Below, one piece after another: positions 1 through 8,739 of a stretch of 64,000 nt of DNA. A program made the translations under genes and the position numbers. Within the stretch, counting starts at the first letter, position 1; each line of letters starts with the position of its first letter. The stretch comes from Vampirovibrio chlorellavorus. GTDB taxonomy: Bacteria; Cyanobacteriota; Vampirovibrionia; Vampirovibrionales; Vampirovibrionaceae. The stretch lies in NCBI RefSeq assembly GCF_003149375.1, contig NZ_QFWH01000003.1, forward strand, positions 124,001 through 188,000, read 5' to 3'. The notes below the pieces were generated by a model. It was not told the DNA's origin and made no database searches. It was given only the letters and a program-made list of their open reading frames with translations.

Positions 1-627
<627 letters not shown>

Positions 628-655
628 AATCGAAGAAAACCGAGAGCGAATCCCC

Positions 656-1816
656 ATGCCGTCTTTTATCCCCTACGGTCGTCAAAGCATCAACGAGGCC
701 GACATTCAGGCCGTGGTTGAGGTGCTGCGGTCAGATTTTATCACTCAGGGGCCAGCCATCGAGCGCTTTGAGCAAGCCGTGGCTCAATACTGTGGCGTAA
801 AATACGCCGTGGCCGTCAGCAACGCCACCGCCGCCCTGCACCTTGCCTGTCTGGCCCTCGAATTGGGGCCGAATGACATCTTGTGGACGGCCCCCAACAC
901 CTTTGTGGCTTCCGCCAATTGCGGGCGCTACTGCGGGGCCAGTGTGGACTTTGTAGACACAAACCCGGCCACCTACGTCATGGACGTGACCGCTCTGGAA
1001 GCCAAGCTGAAAGCAGTCCAATCCAAGGGGCAAGCCTTGCCCAAGATTGTGATTCCCGTGCAGTTTGCCGGACAGTGCGTGGAAATGGATCGGCTGAGCC
1101 AGCTGGCTAATACCTATGGCTTTGCCGTGGTGGAGGATGCTGCCCACGGCATTGGCGGACAGTACCGTCAAAAGCCTATTGGGAGTTGTGAATATTCCGA
1201 AATGACCGTATTCAGCTTTCACCCGGTTAAAATCATCACCACCGCCGAAGGGGGCATGATCACCACCAACCGGGAGGATCTCTACCAAAGGCTGCTGCGC
1301 CTTCGCTCCCACGGGATTACCCGGGACGCACGTTTTATGCGCAACCCCGCCGAAGGCCCCTGGTACTACGAGCAGTTGGAATTGGGCCTGAACTACCGCA
1401 TGACGGATATGCAAGCCGCCTTGGGGCACAGCCAGATGCAACGGCTGGATGAGTTTGTGGCGAGGCGTCACGCTTTGGCTAAACGCTATGACGCCCTCCT
1501 CGCTGATCTGCCGGTCATCTGCCCCCAGCAACACCCGGACAGTTACTCCGCCCTGCACCTGTATCCCGTACAGGTCAGTCGCCCGGAGTTGCGCAGGCCG
1601 GTCTTTGAGGCTTTTAGAGCGGCCCAGATCGGGGCGAATGTGCATTATATGCCTGTTTATCTGCAACCCTACTACCGGGATCTGGGCTTTGAGCCGGGCT
1701 TGTGCCCCAATGCGGAGGCCTACTATCAGCGGGCCATCAGCCTGCCACTGTACTACGATCTCACCGAAGCGGAGCAGGATCGGGTGGTGGAAACGCTGAA
1801 AGCAGCCCTGACATGA
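656..1816 (+). CDS. pseC: UDP-4-amino-4,6-dideoxy-N-acetyl-altrosamine transaminase (PseC)
   Basis: A 386-residue DegT/DnrJ/EryC1-type PLP aminotransferase, full length for the family. It is expected to aminate the 4-keto sugar made by PseB. The N-terminus (PYGRQSINEADIQAV) and the IERFEQAVAQYCGVKYAVAV segment are characteristic. The PLP-binding lysine sits in FSFHPVKIITTAEGG. ATG at 656 follows the dehydratase stop by 28 nt. The gene ends in an ATGA overlap with the next gene, so the three are very probably cotranscribed. Assignment to PseC rather than a general sugar aminotransferase rests on the neighbouring PseB and the overall match. Confidence 0.9.
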   Translation: MPSFIPYGRQSINEADIQAVVEVLRSDFITQGPAIERFEQAVAQYCGVKYAVAVSNATAALHLACLALELGPNDILWTAPNTFVASANCGRYCGASVDFVDTNPATYVMDVTALEAKLKAVQSKGQALPKIVIPVQFAGQCVEMDRLSQLANTYGFAVVEDAAHGIGGQYRQKPIGSCEYSEMTVFSFHPVKIITTAEGGMITTNREDLYQRLLRLRSHGITRDARFMRNPAEGPWYYEQLELGLNYRMTDMQAALGHSQMQRLDEFVARRHALAKRYDALLADLPVICPQQHPDSYSALHLYPVQVSRPELRRPVFEAFRAAQIGANVHYMPVYLQPYYRDLGFEPGLCPNAEAYYQRAISLPLYYDLTEAEQDRVVETLKAALT

Positions 1817-2556
1817 GTTGCGTGATTATTGTTCAGGCCCGCATGACCTCCACCCGACTACCGGGCAAGGTACTGATGCCGGTCTTGGGAAAGCCCCTTC
1901 TGGCTTACGAGCTGGAGCGCCTGCAACGCTGCCAGCAAGCCGACGCCCTGATGGTGGCCACCACCATCAATGCCAGTGATGACCCGGTGGTGGCTTTGTG
2001 TCAGGAACTCAACGTGCCCGTGTTTCGGGGCTCTGAGCAGGATGTATTGAGCCGGTATCACGGAGCCGCCCAGCAGATCAAGGCGGAAACCGTGGTTCGG
2101 GTCACTGCCGACTGTCCCCTGATTGACCCTGCCGTGGTGGATGCCGTGATTGCCCATTTTAAAGCGGCTCAAAAAGGAACACAAAGCGTGCTGGATTATG
2201 CCTCCAACACCCTGGTGCGCAGTTACCCCCGAGGGCTGGATGTGGAAGTTTTCTCGAGGTCGGCGTTGGAAATCGCTCATCAGGAAGCGATGGAGCCGGC
2301 TCATCGGGAACACGTCACGCCTTTCTTCTATCAAAATCCACAGCGCTTTCGTTTGGCCAGTCTGGAGGCTCCCAAAAACTGGGGGCATCACCGCTGGACG
2401 GTAGACACGCCCGAGGACTTTGAGCTGGCCCGGCGCATTCTTGAGGCCCTGTATCCGATCAAGCCCAACTTTGCCTGTCGGGATGTGCTGGCCTTACTGG
2501 AGCAACACCCGGAGTGGGTGGCCTTAAATGCCCACATTGAACAGGTGAAGGTCTAG
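1813..2556 (+). CDS. spsF: SpsF-like cytidylyltransferase/glycosyltransferase family protein
   Basis: A 247-residue nucleotidyltransferase-fold protein. The start MSCVIIVQARMTSTRLPGKV is the SpsF nucleotide-binding signature, and VRVTADCPLIDP carries the expected acidic metal-binding residues. SpsF proteins occur in spore-coat and flagellar glycan loci and often sit in pseudaminate clusters, next to or instead of the PseF CMP-sugar synthetase. I chose ATG 1813 because it overlaps the PseC stop (ATGA) and begins exactly at the conserved N-terminus; the frame is open further upstream, but that part lies inside pseC. The exact nucleotide sugar cannot be told from sequence. Confidence 0.85.
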   Translation: MSCVIIVQARMTSTRLPGKVLMPVLGKPLLAYELERLQRCQQADALMVATTINASDDPVVALCQELNVPVFRGSEQDVLSRYHGAAQQIKAETVVRVTADCPLIDPAVVDAVIAHFKAAQKGTQSVLDYASNTLVRSYPRGLDVEVFSRSALEIAHQEAMEPAHREHVTPFFYQNPQRFRLASLEAPKNWGHHRWTVDTPEDFELARRILEALYPIKPNFACRDVLALLEQHPEWVALNAHIEQVKV

Positions 2557-2812
2557 TTATTTTTCCTGAACTCAATCTGCGTGGCTCGTGACGGCCACCC
2601 AAATGGTTTGTTCTTCGTCTGGCCTTTTGTCGCTGTGGATTTCTGGTGGCAGGGAGGCCTTTGGCGTCACTCCGGTTTTAGAAGGCGCAGTGCTATATGC
2701 GGGTGGCACCGTAGAAATCTGCACTTTGACAACGCACAAGCCATTCGAAGATAATAGAACTATTTTTCAGGTACATCGTGCTGTTAAAGTACGCGTAAAG
2801 CAAGGCTTTGTT

Positions 2813-4600
2813 ATGGGTACTACACTTTCCGGGATTATGCGTGATAAAGACCTTTACATGAGGCTTTTTGCGTACTTGAATCCCTATAAAAAACGGTTTA
2901 TCATCGGCTTACTGGCCACCGTCCCGGCTGCTTCCCTGAATGGGGCGCTTGCTTTCCTGATTGGTCCTTTTATTGACAAGCTGCTGAACAGCCATCAGTA
3001 TAGCATCCTGTTTTTAGTGCCCATCGCCATCCTCAGCGCCAGTTTGCTACAGGGTGTTTGTGATTACATCAGCACCTATTACACCACCTATGTGGGCACC
3101 TCCATCAGTCAGGATATCCGCCTGCAGCTCTACAAGCATTTGTCCCGGATGGATCAACGCTACATCAACCAAAGTTCTCCGGGTGATTTATTAACCCGTT
3201 ACTACTCCGATCCCAGCCGGTTGCAGCAGGCCATCGTCAATCATCTGCAAACCTTTATTCTGGAATCTTTCAGCGCCGCGTTTTTGGCGGCGGTGCTGTT
3301 CTATCGAAGCTGGCAGTTCGCCCTGGTGGCACTGATTATCATTTCTTTCATCTTCATTCCCATCCGTATTATCAGCCAAAAACTAAGGAAGCTGGACAAT
3401 CAGACCCAGGAAATTATGGGGTCCATTTACGATGTGTTCAACGAATCGGTTTATGCTTCCAAGGTCATCACCATTTTCAAACTGAAAAAGTATCAATTGA
3501 AGCGTTTTGAAAAAGGCCTGGATGATTATTTTGGTGTGTCCATGCGCCTCACCCGGGCAGACGCCATTTTAAAGCCGGTGATGCAAATGATTACGGCGGT
3601 GGGTGTCTCGCTGATTATCCTGTTCGGTAGTTTTCAGGTGCAAAAAGGATTAATGACCCCCGGCGAAATGACCTCCTTCCTGGTGGCGCTGGTGCTGCTG
3701 TATAAACCCATCAAGAATGTGGGAACGATTATTGGTAAAATCCAGCGTATTTTCGCCCCGGCCGAAAGGGTTTTTGAAAAACTGGATATTGAGCCCAGCA
3801 TTCAGGAAGTCCCGGACGCGCCGCGCGTGACTGATTTCCAGCATTTAAAGTTTGAAAACGTCAGCTTTGCTTACACTCCAGAGAAGCCCGTCCTCAAGCA
3901 GATTAATTTTGAAATCAAGGCGGGGGAGACCATTGCCCTGGTGGGAGAAAGCGGTGGTGGCAAGTCCACGCTGGTTGATCTGATTCCCCGTTTTATGGAC
4001 CCTCAGGAAGGCCGGATCACGCTGAACGGGCTGGATCTCAAGAGTTTGTCTCTGGATTCGGTATGGGATTTGTTTTCTATTGTGACCCAGGAAACCATGC
4101 TGTTTGATGGCAGTATTCGGGAAAACATCCGGCTGGGCAAGCTGGACGCCACGGATGGCGAGATTGAGCGGGCGTTGCAAGCCGCCAATCTGAAGGAATT
4201 TGTGGACAGTTTGCCCAACGGCCTTGAAACGTCGGTGGGGACTCGTGGGGTGATGCTGTCGGGGGGCCAGAAGCAACGAATCGCCATTGCCCGGGCCTTT
4301 TTGAAAAACGCGCCGGTTGTGATACTGGATGAGGCCACCAGCGCGCTGGATAACGAGTCCGAGGCAGCAGTTCAGGAGGCTATTACCAATATTATGGCCG
4401 ATAAAACTGTGATTGTAATCGCTCACCGATTGTCCACCATTCGCTTTGCCGATCGCATTCTGGTGATCAGCGATGGAAAAATCGCCGAGTCTGGCACCCA
4501 TCAGGAGCTGTTAGACAAACAAGGGATTTACAGCCGACTTTATCATCTGCAGTTTCGTCATGATGTTGAACAATTGCAAGGCTTAAAAAATACGGTCTGA
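2813..4600 (+). CDS. MsbA-like ABC exporter (fused permease and ATPase)
   Basis: A 595-residue half-transporter with an N-terminal six-helix membrane domain (about residues 20-330) and a C-terminal ATPase. Walker A is VGESGGGKST near residue 378, the signature is LSGGQKQRIAIARA, and Walker B is VVILDEATSALD near residue 500, followed by an IAHRLSTIR switch histidine. The family flips lipid A, lipid-linked sugars or peptides outward across the inner membrane. ATG 2813 gives the usual length; the frame is open 75 codons further upstream, but that part does not look like the family. ATG 2837 is an alternative. Position after sugar-nucleotide genes suggests a glycan or glycolipid substrate, which is an inference. 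Confidence 0.88.
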   Translation: MGTTLSGIMRDKDLYMRLFAYLNPYKKRFIIGLLATVPAASLNGALAFLIGPFIDKLLNSHQYSILFLVPIAILSASLLQGVCDYISTYYTTYVGTSISQDIRLQLYKHLSRMDQRYINQSSPGDLLTRYYSDPSRLQQAIVNHLQTFILESFSAAFLAAVLFYRSWQFALVALIIISFIFIPIRIISQKLRKLDNQTQEIMGSIYDVFNESVYASKVITIFKLKKYQLKRFEKGLDDYFGVSMRLTRADAILKPVMQMITAVGVSLIILFGSFQVQKGLMTPGEMTSFLVALVLLYKPIKNVGTIIGKIQRIFAPAERVFEKLDIEPSIQEVPDAPRVTDFQHLKFENVSFAYTPEKPVLKQINFEIKAGETIALVGESGGGKSTLVDLIPRFMDPQEGRITLNGLDLKSLSLDSVWDLFSIVTQETMLFDGSIRENIRLGKLDATDGEIERALQAANLKEFVDSLPNGLETSVGTRGVMLSGGQKQRIAIARAFLKNAPVVILDEATSALDNESEAAVQEAITNIMADKTVIVIAHRLSTIRFADRILVISDGKIAESGTHQELLDKQGIYSRLYHLQFRHDVEQLQGLKNTV

Positions 4601-4649
4601 CGAAACTTTTATCTGGTATAGGGTGTCATCTGGCATTAAGGGCAGTGGT

Positions 4650-5714
4650 ATGAACCTTTTCTCGAAATCAACACTGGATGATTTTCAGCGCCAATCCTTG
4701 GAAGTCTTATGCCAAGATAAAGGCTTGGGAAACACAGAGATTTTTCAGCCTAATGGGTTTTATGGACACGCGGCGGTTCTGAAGCAACATGCTGGACTCC
4801 CTTTGAGCCGCCCCATGAAGGGGATCATTCAGCATGGTTATGATTTTTTAAGCGAAGATTTTATTTTTGGCGGGGAATTTGAAGCGCCACTGCCTGTTTT
4901 TTTTCCGCCTAACCCCACCAGAGCCTGTTTTTACGAAAGGCTTTCAAATGGTAAGCCTGCCATCCCAATCGGCGCTCCTTTTCTCTACGCTCGAGAAATT
5001 ATAGACAATATTCAGTCTCAGCCAAACCGCACTGGGACTATCGTTTTTCCTGTCCATTCAACCCGATTTATTAAAGCTGAATTTGACCATGCCGATTATG
5101 CAGACAAACTGGCACAGCTACCTGAGGCATTTCATCCAATTTCAGTCTCTATCTATTGGCGAGATTACCAGCTTGGAGCGCACCTGCCTTACCTGCAACG
5201 TGGATTTGAAGTGGTATCGGCGGGCCATATGCTGGATCCAGGGTTTATCTTCCGTGTCTATTTAAATTGCCGACGTTTTAAGTATGCCTGCTCTAATGAA
5301 TATGGGTCGTCTTTATTCTACTCTGTGGCCAGTGGTTGCTCTTATTTCTATTATCCATCCGATGATCTCTCTTTCAGTGCTGAGAGTGGTAAAACATTAA
5401 TTCTGGAAGAAGTTTCAGAAACTCAAAGAAAAAAATTTGAACTTTTATTCAGTCAGCCGTTGCCACAGCCTTCTCAAGAGCAACAGGATTTTGTTTTCGA
5501 GCATCTGGGTCTCAGTTCTCTGAAAACGTCTCAAGAGCTGAGAAAGCTTCTTGTTTGGGCTGAATGGCTGGATAAAATCCGGTTTACGCCAATACCAGCG
5601 GTTAACAAGCCAGAGGGTTATCCTGACTGGTATCTGCGTTTGCCCTCATACTGGCGGCGTGCGTTAAGAGGTGACAAGTGGTTGAAAAAGCGGAAACAGG
5701 CAGTTAGAATCTAA
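4650..5714 (+). CDS. Unrecognised protein of a surface-glycan locus
   Basis: A 354-residue soluble-looking protein with no signal peptide or clear membrane segment. I do not recognise the family. It has many aromatic residues and conserved-looking stretches (TIVFPVHSTRF, SIYWRDYQLG, YACSNEYGSSLFYSVASG). This pattern, with a glycine/serine-rich turn near a possible nucleotide site, would fit a GT-B-like or polysaccharide-modifying enzyme, but no diagnostic motif is visible. ATG 4650 is preceded by AAGGGCAG at suitable spacing; a GTG at 4623 is possible. It is codirectional with the exporter and its stop overlaps the convergent glycosyltransferase by 4 nt. Confidence 0.6.
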   Translation: MNLFSKSTLDDFQRQSLEVLCQDKGLGNTEIFQPNGFYGHAAVLKQHAGLPLSRPMKGIIQHGYDFLSEDFIFGGEFEAPLPVFFPPNPTRACFYERLSNGKPAIPIGAPFLYAREIIDNIQSQPNRTGTIVFPVHSTRFIKAEFDHADYADKLAQLPEAFHPISVSIYWRDYQLGAHLPYLQRGFEVVSAGHMLDPGFIFRVYLNCRRFKYACSNEYGSSLFYSVASGCSYFYYPSDDLSFSAESGKTLILEEVSETQRKKFELLFSQPLPQPSQEQQDFVFEHLGLSSLKTSQELRKLLVWAEWLDKIRFTPIPAVNKPEGYPDWYLRLPSYWRRALRGDKWLKKRKQAVRI

Positions 5715-6625
5715 CAACCGGAACTGTTTTTCTGCTTCCATTCCAAGGAATCCAGTTTTGTGCTGATCTGCGCGATCAGTGAATCGGTGTCCCCGATTGG
5801 ATCAGATGTAATCTGGATCATGGATGGATGCCAAATATCATTTGCAGTTCCGGGCCATAGCCGACAATGATTGGCCAGGTAGGGAGAGTTAATCACTCGC
5901 CAGGTTTTTTGACCCAAACCGCCAGCCAGCTCGGCAATGTTGGTATCTACTGAAATGACAAGATCAAGTGCTTCAATCAGTGCGGCCAAATTGTCAAAAT
6001 CATTTTTTAAATCAAGATCAGTCAGGTGTTGTATCGATATGTTAGAGTCTTCAGGTTCTGGCTCAAGTTTATGAATCTCCTGTAGACCATCAAACATGAG
6101 GTTAATAAAGGTATAACCCTCTCTTTTCAGCAGTGGTAGCCAGTCTTTGAGTGCTGTATATTCTCTTTCTCGGTATAAAGCCTGGAATCCACTTCGCCAG
6201 CACAGGCCGATTTTAATGGTGTCTCCCATGTCATCCAATCGATTTTTCCAATAGGCTACTTTATCTCTATCATTGACTAGATACACTCCCTGCTTCTTGA
6301 AATCCTCCCAGCTATTGCGAAAATAATAACCAAGATCGCCAATAAAACAATAATAATCAATGTTGGGGAGTGTTCTAAATAAATCATCATAATTATCCTT
6401 GGCAGGAACCCCAAGAAAACTTCTTTGATATTGTCTTGAAAAGGGACGAATATCTACCGTGGGAAATGATCTTTTAAACAGCTTTTCATGCCTTGGATCA
6501 CAGGTCAAAATGCAATTTTCCGCTATTGCGACCAGATCGTTAAAGGGCGCCAGAAAATAAAGCTCATCTCCTACTCCGCCTTCGGAATAAACCAGAATTG
6601 TTTTCCCCTTCAAGGGTTCAAGCAT
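5711..6625 (-). CDS. Glycosyltransferase domain (GT9/TPR-associated type), probably the 3' half of a split gene
   Basis: A 304-residue product resembling the heptosyltransferase-like (GT9-type) domain that usually follows TPR repeats in one polypeptide. It opens with KTILVYSEGGVGDELYFL, the family's G-rich first strand, then IKIGLCWRSG, and near the end DLVISVDTNIAELAGGLGQKTW, the expected donor-binding region. The ATG at 6625 has no Shine-Dalgarno sequence. The same frame stays open upstream to about 6720 and reads LKAGNFKEAWKTYRSRGRN, which is a TPR-to-transferase linker. This gene and the TPR gene at 6715-7431 are therefore best read as one gene broken by a one-base frameshift. Whether the separate half is translated is uncertain. 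Confidence 0.75.
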   Translation of the reverse strand: MLEPLKGKTILVYSEGGVGDELYFLAPFNDLVAIAENCILTCDPRHEKLFKRSFPTVDIRPFSRQYQRSFLGVPAKDNYDDLFRTLPNIDYYCFIGDLGYYFRNSWEDFKKQGVYLVNDRDKVAYWKNRLDDMGDTIKIGLCWRSGFQALYREREYTALKDWLPLLKREGYTFINLMFDGLQEIHKLEPEPEDSNISIQHLTDLDLKNDFDNLAALIEALDLVISVDTNIAELAGGLGQKTWRVINSPYLANHCRLWPGTANDIWHPSMIQITSDPIGDTDSLIAQISTKLDSLEWKQKNSSGC

Positions 6626-6714
6626 CCAGTGTTTTGCATTTGGAGGTGCTTTCCAGTTGGTGTTACGTCCTCTTGAACGATACGTTTTCCAGGCCTCCTT
6701 GAAATTTCCGGCTT

Positions 6715-7431
6715 TTAAGAGCGGGTATGTTCCAGGACAGAAGCCTTGCTTTTGGGATTTAGACTTAAAGCCTGATCGTAAACGAAAAGGGCCCGTTCAT
6801 ATGAGCCATTTTCTTCCAGTAGCGCTGCCAGTCTTAACAATATTTTCTCAGAGGAAACACGATTCGCCACGGCTTCTTCAAGTAACTGAAGCGCTTCTTT
6901 GTACATTCTATTGAGGAAGTAAGATTCGCCCAATTCCTCAATGATTTGGATATGAATATCTGATGACGTATTATGATTGGCCGTCAGAGCCTGTTCCAGA
7001 TATAAAATGGACTGCTCTAGATGAGAGTGAGTGGCTTCTTCATAGACGCTGGTCGCCCAATATAAATAGGTTTTTCCAATTTCAAACAATAGGCGTGGAT
7101 CCGAGGGTGCTGATTGCAATTCCCGATGAAAATAAGCGAGGGTTTGTTCAAAATAGAAATTGGCCTCCGCATACGCCTCGCTTTTGAGCGTGGTCTGAAT
7201 CAAGATTAATAGAGGGCTTTCACGACGTTCGGTAGAATCCCGGAACAAATAGGTTCTGGAAGCCTTTCTTCCTTTCGATAGCCTGATGAGCAGTCTGAAA
7301 ATTTTCTCTGCGGCATTTTTATTACCTTGCTGTCGCAAGGTACGGACCCATTGGCTTATAACGTTAAAAGGCTTCAGGGCTTTACGGATGCTTTTCAGGT
7401 TTTGTTGAATACGTTTCAAAGATTGCGGCAT
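6715..7431 (-). CDS. Tetratricopeptide-repeat protein, probably the 5' half of a split TPR-glycosyltransferase gene
   Basis: A 238-residue alpha-helical protein with at least three TPR-like units (around LLFEIGKTYLYWATSVYEEA, IIEELGESYFLNRMYKEALQ, LLRLAALLEENGSYERALFV and YDQALSLNP). TPRs bind protein partners. The gene stops just as the next TPR helix should begin, and that helix and a glycosyltransferase domain continue in the -1 frame from about 6720. In related TPR-glycosyltransferases the repeats are thought to present acceptor proteins such as flagellins. A tandem CCTGATAGAA lies just upstream. I am confident of the TPR call and fairly confident of the split. Confidence 0.75.
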   Translation of the reverse strand: MPQSLKRIQQNLKSIRKALKPFNVISQWVRTLRQQGNKNAAEKIFRLLIRLSKGRKASRTYLFRDSTERRESPLLILIQTTLKSEAYAEANFYFEQTLAYFHRELQSAPSDPRLLFEIGKTYLYWATSVYEEATHSHLEQSILYLEQALTANHNTSSDIHIQIIEELGESYFLNRMYKEALQLLEEAVANRVSSEKILLRLAALLEENGSYERALFVYDQALSLNPKSKASVLEHTRS

Positions 7432-7447
7432 TTGCTGATAGACATTT

Positions 7448-7467
7448 CCTGATAGAACCTGATAGAA
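7448..7467. repeat. Tandem 10-bp direct repeat
   Basis: CCTGATAGAA occurs twice head to tail, ending 17-36 bp upstream of the TPR gene's start on the minus strand. It may be a protein-binding site or a chance duplication. The surrounding 7432-7716 stretch holds no other supportable gene. Confidence 0.5.
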
Positions 7468-7699
7468 AAAGTTTCTGGCACCTAGATTCCTAAGAACGCA
7501 AATAGGGCCAGTTCAAATACCTTTATTCTGGCTTGAATTTCCGGGAATGACAAGAGCCAACCCCTCGGGGACGTTGTTTCATCGACTGGCACTGCCACGG
7601 TCCCGAACCGAAAAGCGTTTATCTAATGATGGGGACATCCACGGTGGCGTCTGTCAACAGGGACGACCCAAATTCCCGGGCTTAAGCCAGGCGACCCCT

Positions 7700-7731
7700 A
7701 TTACTCTCCTGCAATATTATTCTCCTGCAAT
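7700..7731. repeat. 16-bp tandem duplication over the ATP-grasp stop codon
   Basis: Two adjacent 16-bp units (ATTACTCTCCTGCAAT and ATTATTCTCCTGCAAT) differ at one base. The second contains the stop codon of the ATP-grasp reading frame. It looks like a recent slippage duplication and fits the other signs of decay in this stretch. Confidence 0.6.
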
Positions 7732-8433
7732 CAAGCAATCGACCAGCCGATCACTGATGGGGTAGCCGGTCACTTCTTCATCGTATACAAATACCGGGGT
7801 GGGGTTGCCTTCAAAAAACACGTACTCCTGCTCCGGTGTCCGACGCAGGTCAATGCCCGTAAAAACCAGATCCAGGGTGCGGGCCAGCTTCAGGCAGTCT
7901 TCGGCAACGGTGGGTGGTAGATCGATTTTGACGCGGGGAGCCTCCGGGTTCTCCCGGAAGTCCAGTGTGCCGCTTTGGATTTCCATGGCGTAAATCTCGT
8001 CCCCCAGCACATAGGCACGAATGTCCGTACCCGGAACAAATTCCTGTAACTTGACCGGGGAGTGCGAGAGCCCGGCCAGGCGCTCTGGCGAAAAATCCGC
8101 TTCGGTCAGCATTTCCGTATGGGCCCAGCCGCGTACGGGCTTATAAATCACTTGCCTGCCCTGCTGCTCGTAAAATTCTCGCAAGCGTTCAGGATGGTTT
8201 GTAATCAGGGTGTCGGGTACCCGGATGCCAGCCTGCTTCAGTAATTTCAACTGGTAACCTTTGTATTTGTGCATTTCGGTGGCTTCCTGGCGGTTGATCC
8301 ACAGGCAGTCGAAGCAGCGAAAAAAGCTGCCAATGGCCGATTCCAGATTCCAGTAGATCGCTTCCTGCAGCACCGGATCGGTTTCTGATGGTGCCAGGTC
8401 TGTGATTCTCCAGCGTTCCAGACAACGATACAT
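7717..8433 (-). CDS. ATP-grasp ligase, C-terminal part of a frameshifted gene
   Basis: A 238-residue fragment with the ATP-grasp core of the MvdC/MvdD/RimK-like group, enzymes that join carboxylates to amines or alcohols and often modify ribosomal peptides. Visible are the VIYKPVRGW lysine region, KLQEFVPGTDIRAYV, and the metal-binding end TGIDLRRTPEQEYVFFEGNP followed by EEVTGYPISDRL. The matching N-terminus (MILILGPKDIHTDRVA) lies in another frame at 8434-8542. Deleting one C from the CCC at about 8436-8438 joins them as GDFPDMYRC. Even joined, about 30-40 residues usually found before the core seem to be missing, so this may be a pseudogene. Confidence 0.6.
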   Translation of the reverse strand: MYRCLERWRITDLAPSETDPVLQEAIYWNLESAIGSFFRCFDCLWINRQEATEMHKYKGYQLKLLKQAGIRVPDTLITNHPERLREFYEQQGRQVIYKPVRGWAHTEMLTEADFSPERLAGLSHSPVKLQEFVPGTDIRAYVLGDEIYAMEIQSGTLDFRENPEAPRVKIDLPPTVAEDCLKLARTLDLVFTGIDLRRTPEQEYVFFEGNPTPVFVYDEEVTGYPISDRLVDCLIAGE

Positions 8434-8542
8434 ATCCGGGAAAGTCCCCTGAGTTAAGCGTTATGACCGCTTCACCCAGTGTTGATATCTGATGGGCAAC
8501 CCTGTCCGTATGAATATCCTTTGGGCCCAGAATGAGTATCAT
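8434..8542 (-). pseudogene. N-terminal fragment of the frameshifted ATP-grasp gene
   Basis: This stretch encodes MILILGPKDIHTDRVAHQ and on to LNSGDFP. It matches the first strand and helix of standalone ATP-grasp proteins, whose N-termini read like 'MILIISP..DIHA..V...L..LG'. It then runs into an unrelated frame instead of the catalytic core. The join to the downstream frame needs a one-base deletion inside a TTTCCC run. The start ATG at 8542 closely follows the small reading frame at 8593-8739. Confidence 0.55.
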
Positions 8543-8592
8543 TGTGTCTTACGGCGCTCCTGAAAAATAGCCAGCCTTTGTTGCCGGTTCGC

Positions 8593-8739
8593 TTAATCGA
8601 GAGTGGTTCGGCAAAACCCGGTGGGAGAATAAACGTTTCGGACAACCGCTGTCACTGCTTGCGGCATTGGGAATTCATCTGCAATATCCGCCTTTGAACT
8701 ATCGGCCGACGCTTCAGAAACTTGAGGGGTTTGGGTCAT
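8593..8739 (-). CDS. Possible 48-residue peptide gene upstream of the ATP-grasp gene
   Basis: An ATG-to-stop frame of 48 codons with a hydrophilic acidic first half (MTQTPQVSEASADSSKADIA) and a P-rich second half. After about residue 31, the +1 frame reads equally coherently (LSETFILPPGFAEPLSIKR and KGWLFF) and runs to the start of the ATP-grasp gene, which suggests another one-base frameshift. Such a small gene directly before an ATP-grasp ligase recalls a precursor peptide of a ribosomally made, modified peptide. There is no good Shine-Dalgarno site and I recognise no precursor family, so this is tentative. Confidence 0.3.
   Translation of the reverse strand: MTQTPQVSEASADSSKADIADEFPMPQAVTAVVRNVYSPTGFCRTTLD

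Noticed and set aside
731-1666. 311-codon minus-strand frame opposite pseC
   Set aside because: Shadow of a well-conserved aminotransferase gene.
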